DNA of 64,000 bases from Enorma phocaeensis (GCF_016901575.1 NZ_JACJKQ010000001.1:248001-312000), one strand, 5' to 3'; numbered from the stretch's first letter, positions 17,959 to 26,683 are shown. Translations and numbers: made by a program. The notes: generated by a model from the letters alone, not told the origin.

Positions 17959-18675
17959 GTGGGCCTCAAGAAGAAGATCAAGCGGGAGTTGATCGGCACT
18001 TCCGACTATCCCTCTAACAAGATTTTCACCATCTCGAACTTCATCACCGCGATTCGCCTCGTGCTCACGGCGGTGTTCCTCTACCTGTTCGTAACGGACT
18101 TTAACCGCTACGTTGCGCTCGCGATCTATGCCGTTGCCGCCTCTACCGACTGGCTCGACGGCCAGATCGCACGCATGACCAAGACAGTAAGCTGGCTCGG
18201 CAAGATGATGGACCCCGTTGTTGACCGCGCCTTGCTCTTTACCGGCGTTGTGGGCCTTGTCGCTCGTGGCGAGCTGCCCATCTGGGTCTGCGTCCTCATC
18301 ATCGGCCGCGACGTCTATCTCGCATGCGGCAACCTGATCGTCCACCGCTTCCATAAGCGTCCCATCGACGTCGTGTACACCGGCAAGGCCGCTACGGCGC
18401 TGCTTATGACCGGTTTTTCGCTCATGCTGCTAGGGCTCCCCATGGTGAGCGGTTTCTCTTGGTTCCCTGATGCCTCCTATCTGCCCGGCCTGAACGGGCA
18501 GGAGGCCCCGCTCGGCATCTTCTTCGTGTACCTCGGCGTCATCTTCTCTATGCTCACCGCCGTTATCTATACCATCAAGGGCGCGCTTGCCATCAAACAT
18601 GCGCGCGAACACCCTGAAGACGAAGATGCTGACTTCCTGAACCCTGAAATCGTGGAGTCCGAAGAGACCTTGTGA
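17959..18675 (+). CDS. CDP-alcohol phosphatidyltransferase family protein
   Basis: The 238-residue multi-pass enzyme transfers a phosphatidyl group from CDP-diacylglycerol to an alcohol. The catalytic motif D-x2-DG-x2-AR-x8-G-x3-D-x3-D is complete (DWLDGQIAR ... GKMMDPVVD). It is one of two such enzymes in the window; the other (40868-41488) sits where pgsA normally is. This one may therefore use a different acceptor, for example phosphatidylglycerol or inositol phosphate, but sequence alone does not decide. The start is GTG 17959 with AGGGGAG upstream. Confidence 0.85.
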   Translation: MGLKKKIKRELIGTSDYPSNKIFTISNFITAIRLVLTAVFLYLFVTDFNRYVALAIYAVAASTDWLDGQIARMTKTVSWLGKMMDPVVDRALLFTGVVGLVARGELPIWVCVLIIGRDVYLACGNLIVHRFHKRPIDVVYTGKAATALLMTGFSLMLLGLPMVSGFSWFPDASYLPGLNGQEAPLGIFFVYLGVIFSMLTAVIYTIKGALAIKHAREHPEDEDADFLNPEIVESEETL

Positions 18676-18768
18676 GGCTGTTATCCGGGCCTGACGAGCT
18701 TTGGGGTAGAATGGTCCTTGTGAAGCTTTTCGCTCGGCGCCAGCCGAGTTCGTTCGATAGGGGTAGCA

Positions 18769-19173
18769 ATGTCCAACCAGACAGATTCCACGCGCGTCTT
18801 TCGCATGCCCATTGACGATGCCACCGCGCCCGACCTTATGAAGAGCGCTCGGATCACCAATCCGGTTCTCTCGATCATCAAGGGGCCTCAAACTGGCAAC
18901 ACCTTTGAGCTTGCGGACGTCGAAACCACGGTTGGACGCGATCCCGCAAACGCCATCTTCCTCAACGACATGACGGTCTCGCGCAGCCATGCGAAGATCA
19001 TTCGCACCGCTACCGGCGCGATCATCGAGGATCTGGGTTCTCTCAACGGCACCTGGGTAGACGGAGCCATCGTCAACTCGGCACCGCTGCATGACGGCTC
19101 ATCCGTGCAGATCGGCACCTTCACGCTGATTTACCATGAGAGCAAGCCGGAGCGTATCGAAACGGGTGAGTAA
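18769..19173 (+). CDS. FHA-domain protein, GarA/OdhI-like
   Basis: This small protein (134 aa) has one forkhead-associated domain (~43-110) that binds phosphothreonine. FHA landmarks GRD, SRSHAKI and LGSLNGTWV are present. A short N-terminal tail precedes the domain and contains threonines (for example STRVF), as in GarA/OdhI, but the exact ETTxxS-type phosphosite is not evident. In Actinobacteria garA/odhI is followed by a MerR gene, exactly as here (2-bp gap). In those species the protein regulates 2-oxoglutarate metabolism under Ser/Thr kinase control; this role is inferred from context. Confidence 0.85.
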   Translation: MSNQTDSTRVFRMPIDDATAPDLMKSARITNPVLSIIKGPQTGNTFELADVETTVGRDPANAIFLNDMTVSRSHAKIIRTATGAIIEDLGSLNGTWVDGAIVNSAPLHDGSSVQIGTFTLIYHESKPERIETGE

Positions 19174-19175
19174 GC

Positions 19176-20045
19176 TTGGCCGAACGCAATTTCTTCAGCA
19201 TCGGTCAGGTCGTCAACCTTTTGCGTGGCTCGTATCCAGACCTTTCGAACTCCAAGATTCGCTTCTTGGAAGATGAAGGGTTGATTACGCCGCATCGCAC
19301 CCCCAAGGGATACCGCCAGTATTCCAAAGAGGATATCGATCGGCTGGAAGTCATCCTTCATCTTCAAAAGACGCGCTACATGCCGCTGAACGTCATCAAG
19401 CAGCGTCTGGATAGCGCTACCGATTTGAGCACCCTTCAGTACGAGGTGGGACTCCTTTCCGATGTGCCGATCAAGGAACAGCCCAAAGAGACCAAGCAGA
19501 AGCTTCATCCCATCGAGGACATTCCGGACCTTCTGGGCGTGAGCATCTCCTTTGTCCGGTCGCTCGCCGAGAACGACCTCGTACGCATCGTGAAGAGCCC
19601 GAAGAACCGCGAGCTGATCGATGGCCGAGACTTCGAAATCATCCGCTATTGCTCAGAACTCTCGCGTTTTCACATCGAACCGCGAAACCTTCGTCAGTAC
19701 GTTCTCGCCGCCAACCGCGAGTCAACCATGTTCGAGCAGGTTCTTATTGGCATGCTGGGCATGGACACGAGCGACGAAGATCGCGACGCCAAGCTCGAGC
19801 GCGCCTTCAAGAAGCTCCACGACCTTACCGACGGGGTGCAGACCGCGTTGCTTAAAAACCGCGTCTTCGAATCTCTGCACGCTGTCGTGGAAGACGCCGA
19901 CGTGGACCAGATCGACGACGAGATCACCCGCTCTGAGGCTGCCCGCGATGCCGCACGGGAGGCTAAGGAAGTTTCGCCCGGCGGCATCGAGCCGCTCAGC
20001 GTCGCCCGGCAACGCACCCGCGCCCAATCTGGACGCACCCGATAG
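19176..20045 (+). CDS. MerR-family regulator, FtsR-like
   Basis: The 289-residue protein has an N-terminal MerR-type winged helix (FSIGQVVNLL, KIRFLEDEGLI, GYRQYSKEDIDRL). A second HTH-like region lies near residues 110-160, and the C-terminus is helical. Length and position after an FHA gene match actinobacterial FtsR, which activates ftsZ in Corynebacterium. Start TTG 19176 lies 2 bp after the FHA stop with GGTGAG upstream, implying co-translation. The target genes in this organism are unknown. Confidence 0.85.
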   Translation: MAERNFFSIGQVVNLLRGSYPDLSNSKIRFLEDEGLITPHRTPKGYRQYSKEDIDRLEVILHLQKTRYMPLNVIKQRLDSATDLSTLQYEVGLLSDVPIKEQPKETKQKLHPIEDIPDLLGVSISFVRSLAENDLVRIVKSPKNRELIDGRDFEIIRYCSELSRFHIEPRNLRQYVLAANRESTMFEQVLIGMLGMDTSDEDRDAKLERAFKKLHDLTDGVQTALLKNRVFESLHAVVEDADVDQIDDEITRSEAARDAAREAKEVSPGGIEPLSVARQRTRAQSGRTR

Positions 20046-20077
20046 ATAACTTTTTCAATCTGAGGAGTCTGAGCAGC

Positions 20078-20602
20078 ATGGTAGACATTGCTTCGCGCAT
20101 CATCGACATTCCGGATTATCCGGAGCCTGGCGTGGTTTTCAAAGACATCACTCCGCTCTTTGCCGACCCCGAGGCCCTTCGCGCCACCGTCGATGCGCTG
20201 GCAGACCATTTTCGTGCCTTGGGCGTGACGAAGGTCATCGGTCCCGAGGCTCGCGGCTTCATGGTCGGCGTTCCTGTTGCTCTTGAGCTCGGCGCCGGCT
20301 TTGTCCCGGCCCGCAAACCCGGCAAGCTGCCCCGCAAGACCATCTCCATGAGCTACGAGCTCGAGTATGGCACCGATACCCTTGAGATCCACGCCGACGC
20401 GCTCACGCCCGATGACCGCGTCGTGATCATCGATGACCTTATCGCCACGGGCGGAACCCTTGCAGCTGTTGGCAAACTTGTGGAGGAGACCGGCGCGGCC
20501 CTTCTTGGATATGGATGCATCCTCGAGCTTGCGTTCTTGAGCCCGCGCAAGGTGCTCGAAACCAAGGACCATGAGGTATTCAGCCTGGTCACGGTCGAGT
20601 AA
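20078..20602 (+). CDS. apt: Adenine phosphoribosyltransferase
   Basis: Apt salvages adenine to AMP using PRPP. The 174-residue protein has the PRPP-binding motif VVIIDDLIATGGT and the family sequence EARGFMVGVPVALELG. GAGGAG precedes ATG 20078. It lies 32 bp after the MerR gene and ends in its own terminator. Confidence 0.95.
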   Translation: MVDIASRIIDIPDYPEPGVVFKDITPLFADPEALRATVDALADHFRALGVTKVIGPEARGFMVGVPVALELGAGFVPARKPGKLPRKTISMSYELEYGTDTLEIHADALTPDDRVVIIDDLIATGGTLAAVGKLVEETGAALLGYGCILELAFLSPRKVLETKDHEVFSLVTVE

Positions 20603-20623
20603 CGCCCTCGTTTTAGCACCGTG

Positions 20624-20648
20624 CGCCCCGCATATGCGGGGCGTTTTG
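20624..20648 (+). terminator. Terminator after apt
   Basis: The perfect 8-bp stem CGCCCCGC/GCGGGGCG with an ATAT loop is followed by TTTTG. It closes the FHA-MerR-apt unit. Confidence 0.9.
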
Positions 20649-20726
20649 ATGCTTGGCGAGCCTCCCTTGCTTTATTGAGATGCCGTGGTGAGCATCTGGA
20701 GGTTTGGCCGTTTACCGAGGGTAGGG

Positions 20727-20756
20727 GTGACGGAAACCCTGCGTCACGTCTATAAT
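20727..20756 (+). promoter_or_regulatory. Promoter of the NlpC/P60 gene
   Basis: A consensus -10 TATAAT (20751-20756) is preceded, 18 bp away, by GTGACG (4 of 6 to TTGACA). The start codon lies 50 bp downstream, with GGAGGAA as ribosome site. Confidence 0.6.
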
Positions 20757-20806
20757 CTTCATCGTGCTCCAACGTAGCTCACCTAAACTATGGAGGAAGT
20801 GTTCAC

Positions 20807-22033
20807 ATGCAACGCAGACGACTTGGCGGTTCCACCGCCCGTCTCTCTCTGGTTCTCGCGCTTTCCGGCTCCCTTGTCCTCGCCGGTGCTCCTGTAGCAG
20901 CGTTCGCCGATCCAGCTTCTGATCTTGCCGCTGCTCGCGAGCAGCTTTCTCAGATCGGTTCCGAGTATCAATCGCTCCAGCAGGATCTTCGTGAAGTCAC
21001 CGCTCAAGTCGAGGAGACTCAGACGAAGATTCTCGAGACCACCGATCAGCTCGAGAGCGCGCAAAGCCTTCTCGCGAGCAACATCTCGTCTGACTACAAG
21101 TCTGGCGGCGCGAAGCTCGCCCAGGTAATTCTTGGCGCTACGAGCTTTGACGACCTCATCTCTCGCGTCTTCTACATGGACAAGGTGTCCACCGCTCAGG
21201 CTGACGCGATCGATGATGTGCGCACGCTCAAGTCGCAGCTCGAAGAGCAACAGTCCGAGCAGAAGCAGCGTCTTGCCGATGCCCAGGCAAAGGTAGACGA
21301 GCAGGCTGCCAACCAGCAAGCTGCTCAAGATCTTGTCAACTCACTCTCAGAAGAGGTTCGTCAGCAGCTTGAAACCGAGGCTGAGAGCGACGAGTCTCTC
21401 GCTTCGGGCATCAAGTCCGCCGAAGATGCCGAAACCGGCGTGAGCGATCGCCCCATCACCGGCAACGGTAACGCCGGCAATAGCAACGGATCGTCAGACT
21501 CGACCAACGATTCCAACAACTCGGGGAATACGGGAACTGATACCCCGTCCGGCGGAAATGACAACACGCCCACCACGCCTGACCCCGAGCCTCCTGCGTC
21601 CAATGACAACACCGATAATTCGGGCGGCAGCGGAAGCAACGGTTCCTCGGGTGGCGGCAGCAACGGCGGCTCGCCCAATTATTCCTCTCCCATCTCTTAC
21701 GCCCTCGCCATGGAGGGGCAGCCCTACGTCTGGGGCGGAGACAGCCTTGCTGACGGCGGTTTTGACTGCTCCGGTCTCGTCGTCTATGCCTATTCCTGCA
21801 TTGGCGTTTCCTTGCCGCATAACTCTGGGTCGCTTATGAACTACTGCAAGAACTATGGCTATTTCACGACTGACATCAGCCAGCTGCAGTACGGCGATCT
21901 GGTCTTTTGGTCTGGTCATGTCGCCTTCTACGTCGGCAACGGCATGGTTTTTGGAGCCACCACCTTTGGCCAGCCTGCCGGTTATGGCCAGATCAGCTGG
22001 TACGGCACCCCGCTTGGCGGAGGCCGACCCTAA
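20807..22033 (+). CDS. Secreted NlpC/P60 peptidoglycan hydrolase with coiled coil
   Basis: The precursor has 408 residues with a signal peptide (basic start, hydrophobic core, probable cut after AFA near residue 35). A coiled coil (~37-190) follows. A Gly/Ser/Asn/Pro linker (~205-290) leads to a C-terminal NlpC/P60 domain. The catalytic Cys is in FDCSGL (~320) and His in GHVAFY (~369). Such enzymes cut the D-Glu-diaminoacid bond in stem peptides. The coiled-coil plus NlpC layout is that of RipC/PcsB-like daughter-cell separation hydrolases. It has its own promoter and terminator. Confidence 0.93.
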   Translation: MQRRRLGGSTARLSLVLALSGSLVLAGAPVAAFADPASDLAAAREQLSQIGSEYQSLQQDLREVTAQVEETQTKILETTDQLESAQSLLASNISSDYKSGGAKLAQVILGATSFDDLISRVFYMDKVSTAQADAIDDVRTLKSQLEEQQSEQKQRLADAQAKVDEQAANQQAAQDLVNSLSEEVRQQLETEAESDESLASGIKSAEDAETGVSDRPITGNGNAGNSNGSSDSTNDSNNSGNTGTDTPSGGNDNTPTTPDPEPPASNDNTDNSGGSGSNGSSGGGSNGGSPNYSSPISYALAMEGQPYVWGGDSLADGGFDCSGLVVYAYSCIGVSLPHNSGSLMNYCKNYGYFTTDISQLQYGDLVFWSGHVAFYVGNGMVFGATTFGQPAGYGQISWYGTPLGGGRP

Positions 22034-22076
22034 GGCTTCGGCTTTGCGTGGGCCGACCCCACATCCTCTTGAACAG

Positions 22077-22103
22077 AAAGGCCCTCCGATCGGAGGGCCT
22101 TTT
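22077..22103. terminator. Palindromic terminator between convergent genes
   Basis: A perfect 26-bp palindrome (AAAGGCCCTCCGA and its complement) is followed by TTTTC on the plus strand. It ends the NlpC gene and may also serve the opposing DUF1836 gene. Confidence 0.88.
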
Positions 22104-22172
22104 CATGTATCGCGACCTGTCGGCTTCTCAATAGAGACAGCGTTGACTTCGCTCGAGGCTAAGCCAAACAAC

Positions 22173-22814
22173 TCATCGTGTTTTATCTGACGCTGCTTCG
22201 GCCTCTTCCTCATATCCGATAAACCGAAGATATCCAAGCAGATATAGCTTCGATACAAAAGCGGTGACCGCATTGCGAACCAAGAGCGACTCGCGCGTCA
22301 CCATCGAGGCGCTGTCAGGCGCTGCCTCTTCATCGAGTGTAAACGCAGCGTGCAGCGCATGGTCGAGCTCGGTTGATACGTAATTGTAGGCCACCTCGGT
22401 GAGGTAGGTCATCTTTTGAATACGGAAGAGCCTCGAAATATCCGAGATTGAAAGGACCTGCTTGAACAGACAGACCACAACGAGACGAGCGACCTGCTCG
22501 CGTCCATAGAGCCGCTTCTTGGGAGGCGCGACCAGCCCGAGCTTGACGTAGTTGTTCACCATGGACGGCGTGAGCCAATCACCCTCGATACAGGCGTCGA
22601 GAGGCCTGAAGACCTGCTCCACGAAGGCAATCACCTGATCGCGATACAGCTCGACCGACGGGAGCTCGTCATAGCGCGGCATGTGGAACACGCTGAAGCT
22701 GTGAGCGATCTCCGACGATAGATAATCGTCCGGAAGCACCGTGGGCGCCACGTCTTCGCGAGTTATGCGCTTTGAATCGTTTGCCATAGGTATGACGGAG
22801 GGCTTTGGTCTCAT
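22173..22814 (-). CDS. DUF1836 protein, MerR-like HTH
   Basis: The 213-residue protein matches the DUF1836 family, which looks like a MerR-type DNA binder. The middle contains LTPSMVNNYVKLGLVAPPKKRLYGREQVARL, read here in parts as a winged helix. The C-terminal half is helical. The start at 22814 is chosen since GGAGG lies 4 nt upstream; longer in-frame starts lack one. It is divergent from degV. No target is known, but repeats in the shared upstream region could be its operator. Confidence 0.78.
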   Translation of the reverse strand: MRPKPSVIPMANDSKRITREDVAPTVLPDDYLSSEIAHSFSVFHMPRYDELPSVELYRDQVIAFVEQVFRPLDACIEGDWLTPSMVNNYVKLGLVAPPKKRLYGREQVARLVVVCLFKQVLSISDISRLFRIQKMTYLTEVAYNYVSTELDHALHAAFTLDEEAAPDSASMVTRESLLVRNAVTAFVSKLYLLGYLRFIGYEEEAEAASDKTR

Positions 22815-22929
22815 GACGCCTCCAAGCATCGAAGATGGATATTCCCATGGTAGCGATTTACGTCCCAACCCCAGCATCATCTCTTTGAAACACAACACTT
22901 CCATCCATGGTATTGAGAACGTGGATTGC

Positions 22930-22978
22930 TGGTTTTACAAACCACGTAGGTGTACGTAGGGGTGGCAGCCTATATAAT
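22930..22978 (+). promoter_or_regulatory. degV promoter with operator-like repeats
   Basis: The -10 TATAAT is at 22973-22978. Upstream lies the inverted repeat TGGTTT-TAC-AAACCA (22930-22944). It overlaps the start of two tandem 10-mers, ACGTAGGTGT and ACGTAGGGGT (22944-22963). The -35 is poor, which suggests an activator. The divergent DUF1836 protein is a candidate. Confidence 0.5.
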
Positions 22979-23009
22979 GGAGGTACTGAATGCTGAGGAA
23001 AGGATTTCC

Positions 23010-23891
23010 ATGAGCTGGGCAATCATTGCAGATTCTAGTTGCAACCTGCGAGACTTTCATCCGACGGCGCCCGATGCCATCTATCGATTCGCGCCGCTGA
23101 AGATCAATATCGCCGGTACTGAATATGCGGACGATGAGCACCTTGACGTAGACGAGCTCAACCGCAAGGTTGCCGAAGAGTCCAGTGCATCCTCGAGCTC
23201 ATGTCCCAGCGTAGGGGAGTGGGCGGAGTTGTTCCGCTCCGCAGAGAACGTGATTGCCATCACCATCTCAGCAAATCTCTCAGGAAGCTTTGAAGCTGCC
23301 GTCATGGCTCAGTCCATGGTGCAAGACGAAGGCGGCCATAACATCTACGTCCTCAATTCCCGCGCCGCTGGAGCTAAGCTTGAGCTGCTGGTGGAGGAGC
23401 TCGATCGCTATCTGGCGGCACAGAATCCCACATTCAGCGAGGCGTGCGACTACATTACCAAGCTTGAACAGAACTCGACGGTGCTGTTCTCGCTCAGCAG
23501 CTACGAGAACCTCACGAAATCTGGCCGCATGCCCAAGATGGCAGGCATTCTGGCAAACAAGCTGAATATCCGCATGCTGGGCACCGCGAGCGATGAGGGC
23601 ACCATCAAGGTGATAGGCCCCACCCGCGGCCAGAAAAAGACCTTCGAGAAGATCGTCGCCGCTATGAAGAGCGACGGCTTCGCTGGAGGCATTGTTTATA
23701 TCGACCACGTCGCCAACGAATCGGGCGCGATGGCTCTTAAAGACCGCATCGTGGCCGAATGGCCCCAAGCGCCTGTCCGCGTCGTGCCGTGCGGAGGGCT
23801 TTGCTCGTACTATGCAGAGCGCGACGGGTTCATCATCGGATTTGGATGGCCCTCGACTCAAGACGGCAAGTATTTCACCATCGAGGAGTAA
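23010..23891 (+). CDS. DegV family fatty-acid-binding protein
   Basis: DegV/FakB proteins bind a fatty acid and present it to the kinase FakA. The 293-residue protein starts MSWAIIADSSCNL, with the family motifs SCPSVGEW and ITISANLSGSF and the conserved GR(M/L)PK region (KSGRMPKMAG). ATG 23010 follows GAGGAAAGGA. The promoter carries TATAAT with repeats upstream. No fakA gene is in the window. Confidence 0.92.
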   Translation: MSWAIIADSSCNLRDFHPTAPDAIYRFAPLKINIAGTEYADDEHLDVDELNRKVAEESSASSSSCPSVGEWAELFRSAENVIAITISANLSGSFEAAVMAQSMVQDEGGHNIYVLNSRAAGAKLELLVEELDRYLAAQNPTFSEACDYITKLEQNSTVLFSLSSYENLTKSGRMPKMAGILANKLNIRMLGTASDEGTIKVIGPTRGQKKTFEKIVAAMKSDGFAGGIVYIDHVANESGAMALKDRIVAEWPQAPVRVVPCGGLCSYYAERDGFIIGFGWPSTQDGKYFTIEE

Positions 23892-23923
23892 GACGGCAAT
23901 ACGGCGGCTTCAAAATAAAGATG

Positions 23924-23963
23924 TGGCCCTGAGCTAGCGATGAACGCGGCTCAGGGCCATTTT
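23924..23963 (+). terminator. Terminator of degV
   Basis: The 11-bp stem TGGCCCTGAGC/GCTCAGGGCCA with a 14-nt loop is followed by TTTTC. Confidence 0.9.
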
Positions 23964-24052
23964 CTTACCTAGGTTAAACCTATATGCACGAATACAGCTC
24001 CACACCGGTGAGCCGATCAATCCCAGCATGCAATAGTGGTAGTGATGTTACA

Positions 24053-24080
24053 ACTTAACATAAGATATATTATCAGTAAT
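24053..24080. other. dif: Putative dif site (XerC/XerD recombination site)
   Basis: The 28 bp divide into ACTTAACATAA, GATATA and TTATCAGTAAT. On the minus strand the XerD-type arm is TTATGTTAAGT, 10 of 11 identical to the E. coli arm TTATGTTAAAT. The other arm, ATTACTGATAA, keeps the inner ATAA, and the spacer is 6 bp as in dif. It lies in an AT-rich non-coding patch between convergent terminators of degV and trxB. It also lies where the window's gene direction switches from plus to minus, as expected at a replication terminus. Confidence 0.75.
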
Positions 24081-24096
24081 TGCTATATATTGGCGC

Positions 24097-24143
24097 AAAA
24101 AAGGAAGCGGACCCCTGATTCCTGCAGATCATCAAGGGTCCGC
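24097..24143 (-). terminator. Terminator of trxB
   Basis: On the minus strand a 13-bp stem (GCGGACCCTTGAT/ATCAGGGGTCCGC, one G-U pair) is followed by TTCC and six T. It lies 90 bp beyond the trxB stop and 16 bp from the dif-like site. Confidence 0.85.
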
Positions 24144-24233
24144 GACACGGTACACAACAATCGCGTCGTCATCAAAGGATGCAGCATCATCGACAAGATG
24201 TCCCGCACCCGTGACTGTCAGTATCTCTATAGG

Positions 24234-25181
24234 CTACTTACGGAACTCGCTGACGTACTGATACGCCGCAGTGCCTGCGATGGCTCCATCTGCAGCCGCG
24301 GTGATGACCTGTCTCAACTGCTTTGAGCGGACGTCCCCGGCGCAGAACAGGCCCGGGGTCTTGGTAGCCATATTCTCCTCTGTGATGACGCCACCGTCAC
24401 CACCCAGCTCGACCAACCCAGAGAAGAGCTCTGTCTGCGGAAGCGTGCCCGCGAAGACGAAGACGCCAAAAGATCCCTCGGGATATTCTTCGATATAGGT
24501 TTCTCCGCTCTCGTTGTTTTTGAAGGCAATCGAATGTAGGAAGGTTCCGCCTTCGACCTTGGTGACCGATGTCGAGTATTTCACCGAAATCTTGGGATTG
24601 GCAAGCATGCGATCGACCACGCCCTTGGGCGCACGGAACTGATCGCGCCTTACAACGACGACGACCTCGCTAGCGAAATTCGTCAGGAACATCGCTTCCT
24701 CACAGGCCGCGTTGCCACCCCCGATGACAAAGACCTTTTTGCCGCGATAGAACATGCCGTCACAGGTCGCGCAGTATGATATGCCACGTCCACGATAGGT
24801 GTCTTCGCCCTCAAAACCGACCGTCCGCGGCGTTGCGCCGGTTGCCATAATGAGTGAAGGAGCGCGAAGCTCGTCCTGGTCGGTGACGACGGTAAACGTC
24901 TGGTCTTCCTCATGGCGTACAGCGGTTACCATCGCGTAGACGGTTTTCGCCCCAAGCGCCTCGGCATGCTCCTGGAAGCGCTGCCCGAGCTCCGCACCAG
25001 AAATCTCCTGTATGGCCGGATAGTTCTCAACCTCATCGGTTGTGGCGATCTGCCCGCCAGGCATACCTTGTTCAACGACCAGCACCTGCAGGCTCGCTCT
25101 GGCGGCATAGACGGCAGCCGCATATCCTGCGGGCCCTCCGCCCACGATGATGACATCAGCATTCATTGTTGAATCCGTCAT
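24234..25181 (-). CDS. trxB: Thioredoxin-disulfide reductase
   Basis: This FAD/NADPH enzyme (315 aa) keeps thioredoxin reduced. The FAD-binding GGGPAGYAAA is near the N-terminus, the redox pair CATC (~137-140) is present, and VIGGGNAACEEA binds NADPH. The C-terminal FCAGDVR motif closes the FAD site. AAAGGA lies 7 nt before the start. It is monocistronic, with a terminator at 24097. Confidence 0.96.
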   Translation of the reverse strand: MTDSTMNADVIIVGGGPAGYAAAVYAARASLQVLVVEQGMPGGQIATTDEVENYPAIQEISGAELGQRFQEHAEALGAKTVYAMVTAVRHEEDQTFTVVTDQDELRAPSLIMATGATPRTVGFEGEDTYRGRGISYCATCDGMFYRGKKVFVIGGGNAACEEAMFLTNFASEVVVVVRRDQFRAPKGVVDRMLANPKISVKYSTSVTKVEGGTFLHSIAFKNNESGETYIEEYPEGSFGVFVFAGTLPQTELFSGLVELGGDGGVITEENMATKTPGLFCAGDVRSKQLRQVITAAADGAIAGTAAYQYVSEFRK

Positions 25182-25315
25182 GGCATGTCCTTTCGGAGAC
25201 TCGTGATACCACGTCGCGCTTGTTGGTTCTATCTGCTCCTACCCAAAAAGTCGAAAGCCGTTCACCTACTGTCGTAAAATACTACGAGGTTTGAGCGACG
25301 CAGAAAGGAGACCAG

Positions 25316-26626
25316 GTGACCGATCGCGACGATACCGCTCTCGCGCCTCCGACGCCCGACTCCCCTCTCGCTACTACTAAGGTACCTCATGATATGCAGC
25401 CTGCATCGCAGCCCCCTGTCATGTGCGTCATGCATGCATCGGTTGGATCGGGCCACAAGGCTGCCGCGAAGGCGGTCGCACAGGCTGTCGAGCACATGCG
25501 AGGCACCTTCGGCATTCCGGATAACGTCGTTGTCGACGTACTCGATGTTCTCGACTATGGACGCATACACTTCGACGGCAACAAGACGGCGGCGTCCTTT
25601 ACCGGGGCGACTCGCCCGCTCTACGACATCACCTGGCGATACACCCTCACCGGACGGCTCCTCTGGGGCGGAGGCTCAAGCTGGTCACGCATCATGTTTC
25701 CGAGCTTCAATGCCTACGTCGAGGCGAAACGTCCGCTCGCCATCATCGCCACGCACATCACTGCCGCAAACGTGGCAGTGGGAGCGCGCATGATCACCGG
25801 TATCGATTTTCCCATCGTCTGCGTCCCCACTGACTATGAGACTGAGGGTTGGTGGCCGCATCGAGAAGCGGACCTCTTCTGCGTCGGCACCGAGTCGATG
25901 GCAGAAACCCTTCGCGCGCGTCGCGTCGAAGAGTCGCGCATCGCCATTACCGGCATCCCCATTCGTTGGGGTTTTACCGAGATAAATGATGCGCGTCACA
26001 CTCGAGACCAGTACAACATACCTCAAGACAAAACCATGGTGCTCGTTATGGCAGGCGCCAGTCTCCCCCAGCCTTATGTGCGCTTCAGAGCGGCAATCGA
26101 GCAGACCATCCCCTATCTACGGGGCTTTGACGACATGCACTTCGTCTTTCTTCCTGGCAAAGACGCAGACTATGCCCGCCATCTTCGTTCGGTTTTTCAG
26201 GGCATGAAGCTCGAAAACGTGAGCGTCCTGGACTATGTCGACGATATGCCGGCGCTCATGCATGCGGCGGACCTCGCCATACTGAAATCTGGCGGCCTCA
26301 CGGTAACGGAATGTCTCTGCGCCCACCTGCCGATGATCCTTCTTGGAAAGTCCTATGGACAAGAGAAGGTCAATACCATCATGTTGACGTCATGGGGCGC
26401 AGGAATGCACGTCACCACGGCCCGTGAGCTCATAACGACCATGAAGCACCTGCATGACAACCCTGCATCACTCGAGGCGCTCGTCATCAACGGAGACGCT
26501 TTGAGACGCCCAAACGCCGCAGAGGCAATTGTGAGGCATACGATGGAACTCGTTGGACATGCCAAGCGCCGTCCCATTCATTTTGCCGAGTTCTACTGGG
26601 GAGACAAGCCCGCCCATACTCGCTAA
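25316..26626 (+). CDS. Diacylglycerol glycosyltransferase (MurG/MGDG-synthase type)
   Basis: The 436-residue GT-B enzyme has an N-terminal MGDG-synthase domain beginning MHASVGSGHKAAAKAVAQ. A C-terminal glycosyltransferase-28-like domain follows, with ILKSGGLTVTECLC and LGKSYGQEK. Relatives add glucose or galactose to diacylglycerol to make membrane glycolipids or lipoteichoic acid anchors. About 35 extra residues, rich in Pro/Thr, precede the domain. GTG 25316 follows AAAGGAG. A -10-like TAAAAT is at 25275. Sugar and acceptor specificity are unknown. Confidence 0.87.
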   Translation: MTDRDDTALAPPTPDSPLATTKVPHDMQPASQPPVMCVMHASVGSGHKAAAKAVAQAVEHMRGTFGIPDNVVVDVLDVLDYGRIHFDGNKTAASFTGATRPLYDITWRYTLTGRLLWGGGSSWSRIMFPSFNAYVEAKRPLAIIATHITAANVAVGARMITGIDFPIVCVPTDYETEGWWPHREADLFCVGTESMAETLRARRVEESRIAITGIPIRWGFTEINDARHTRDQYNIPQDKTMVLVMAGASLPQPYVRFRAAIEQTIPYLRGFDDMHFVFLPGKDADYARHLRSVFQGMKLENVSVLDYVDDMPALMHAADLAILKSGGLTVTECLCAHLPMILLGKSYGQEKVNTIMLTSWGAGMHVTTARELITTMKHLHDNPASLEALVINGDALRRPNAAEAIVRHTMELVGHAKRRPIHFAEFYWGDKPAHTR

Positions 26627-26683
26627 CCATATGCCACCCAAGTAACATCCTCTTGGCCAGCACCTGTGGGTAACGATGTACAC

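Noticed and set aside
20807-22033. CRISPR-like repetition in the Gly/Ser/Asn linker
   Set aside because: The repetition is low-complexity coding sequence within the NlpC protein, not spaced repeats.
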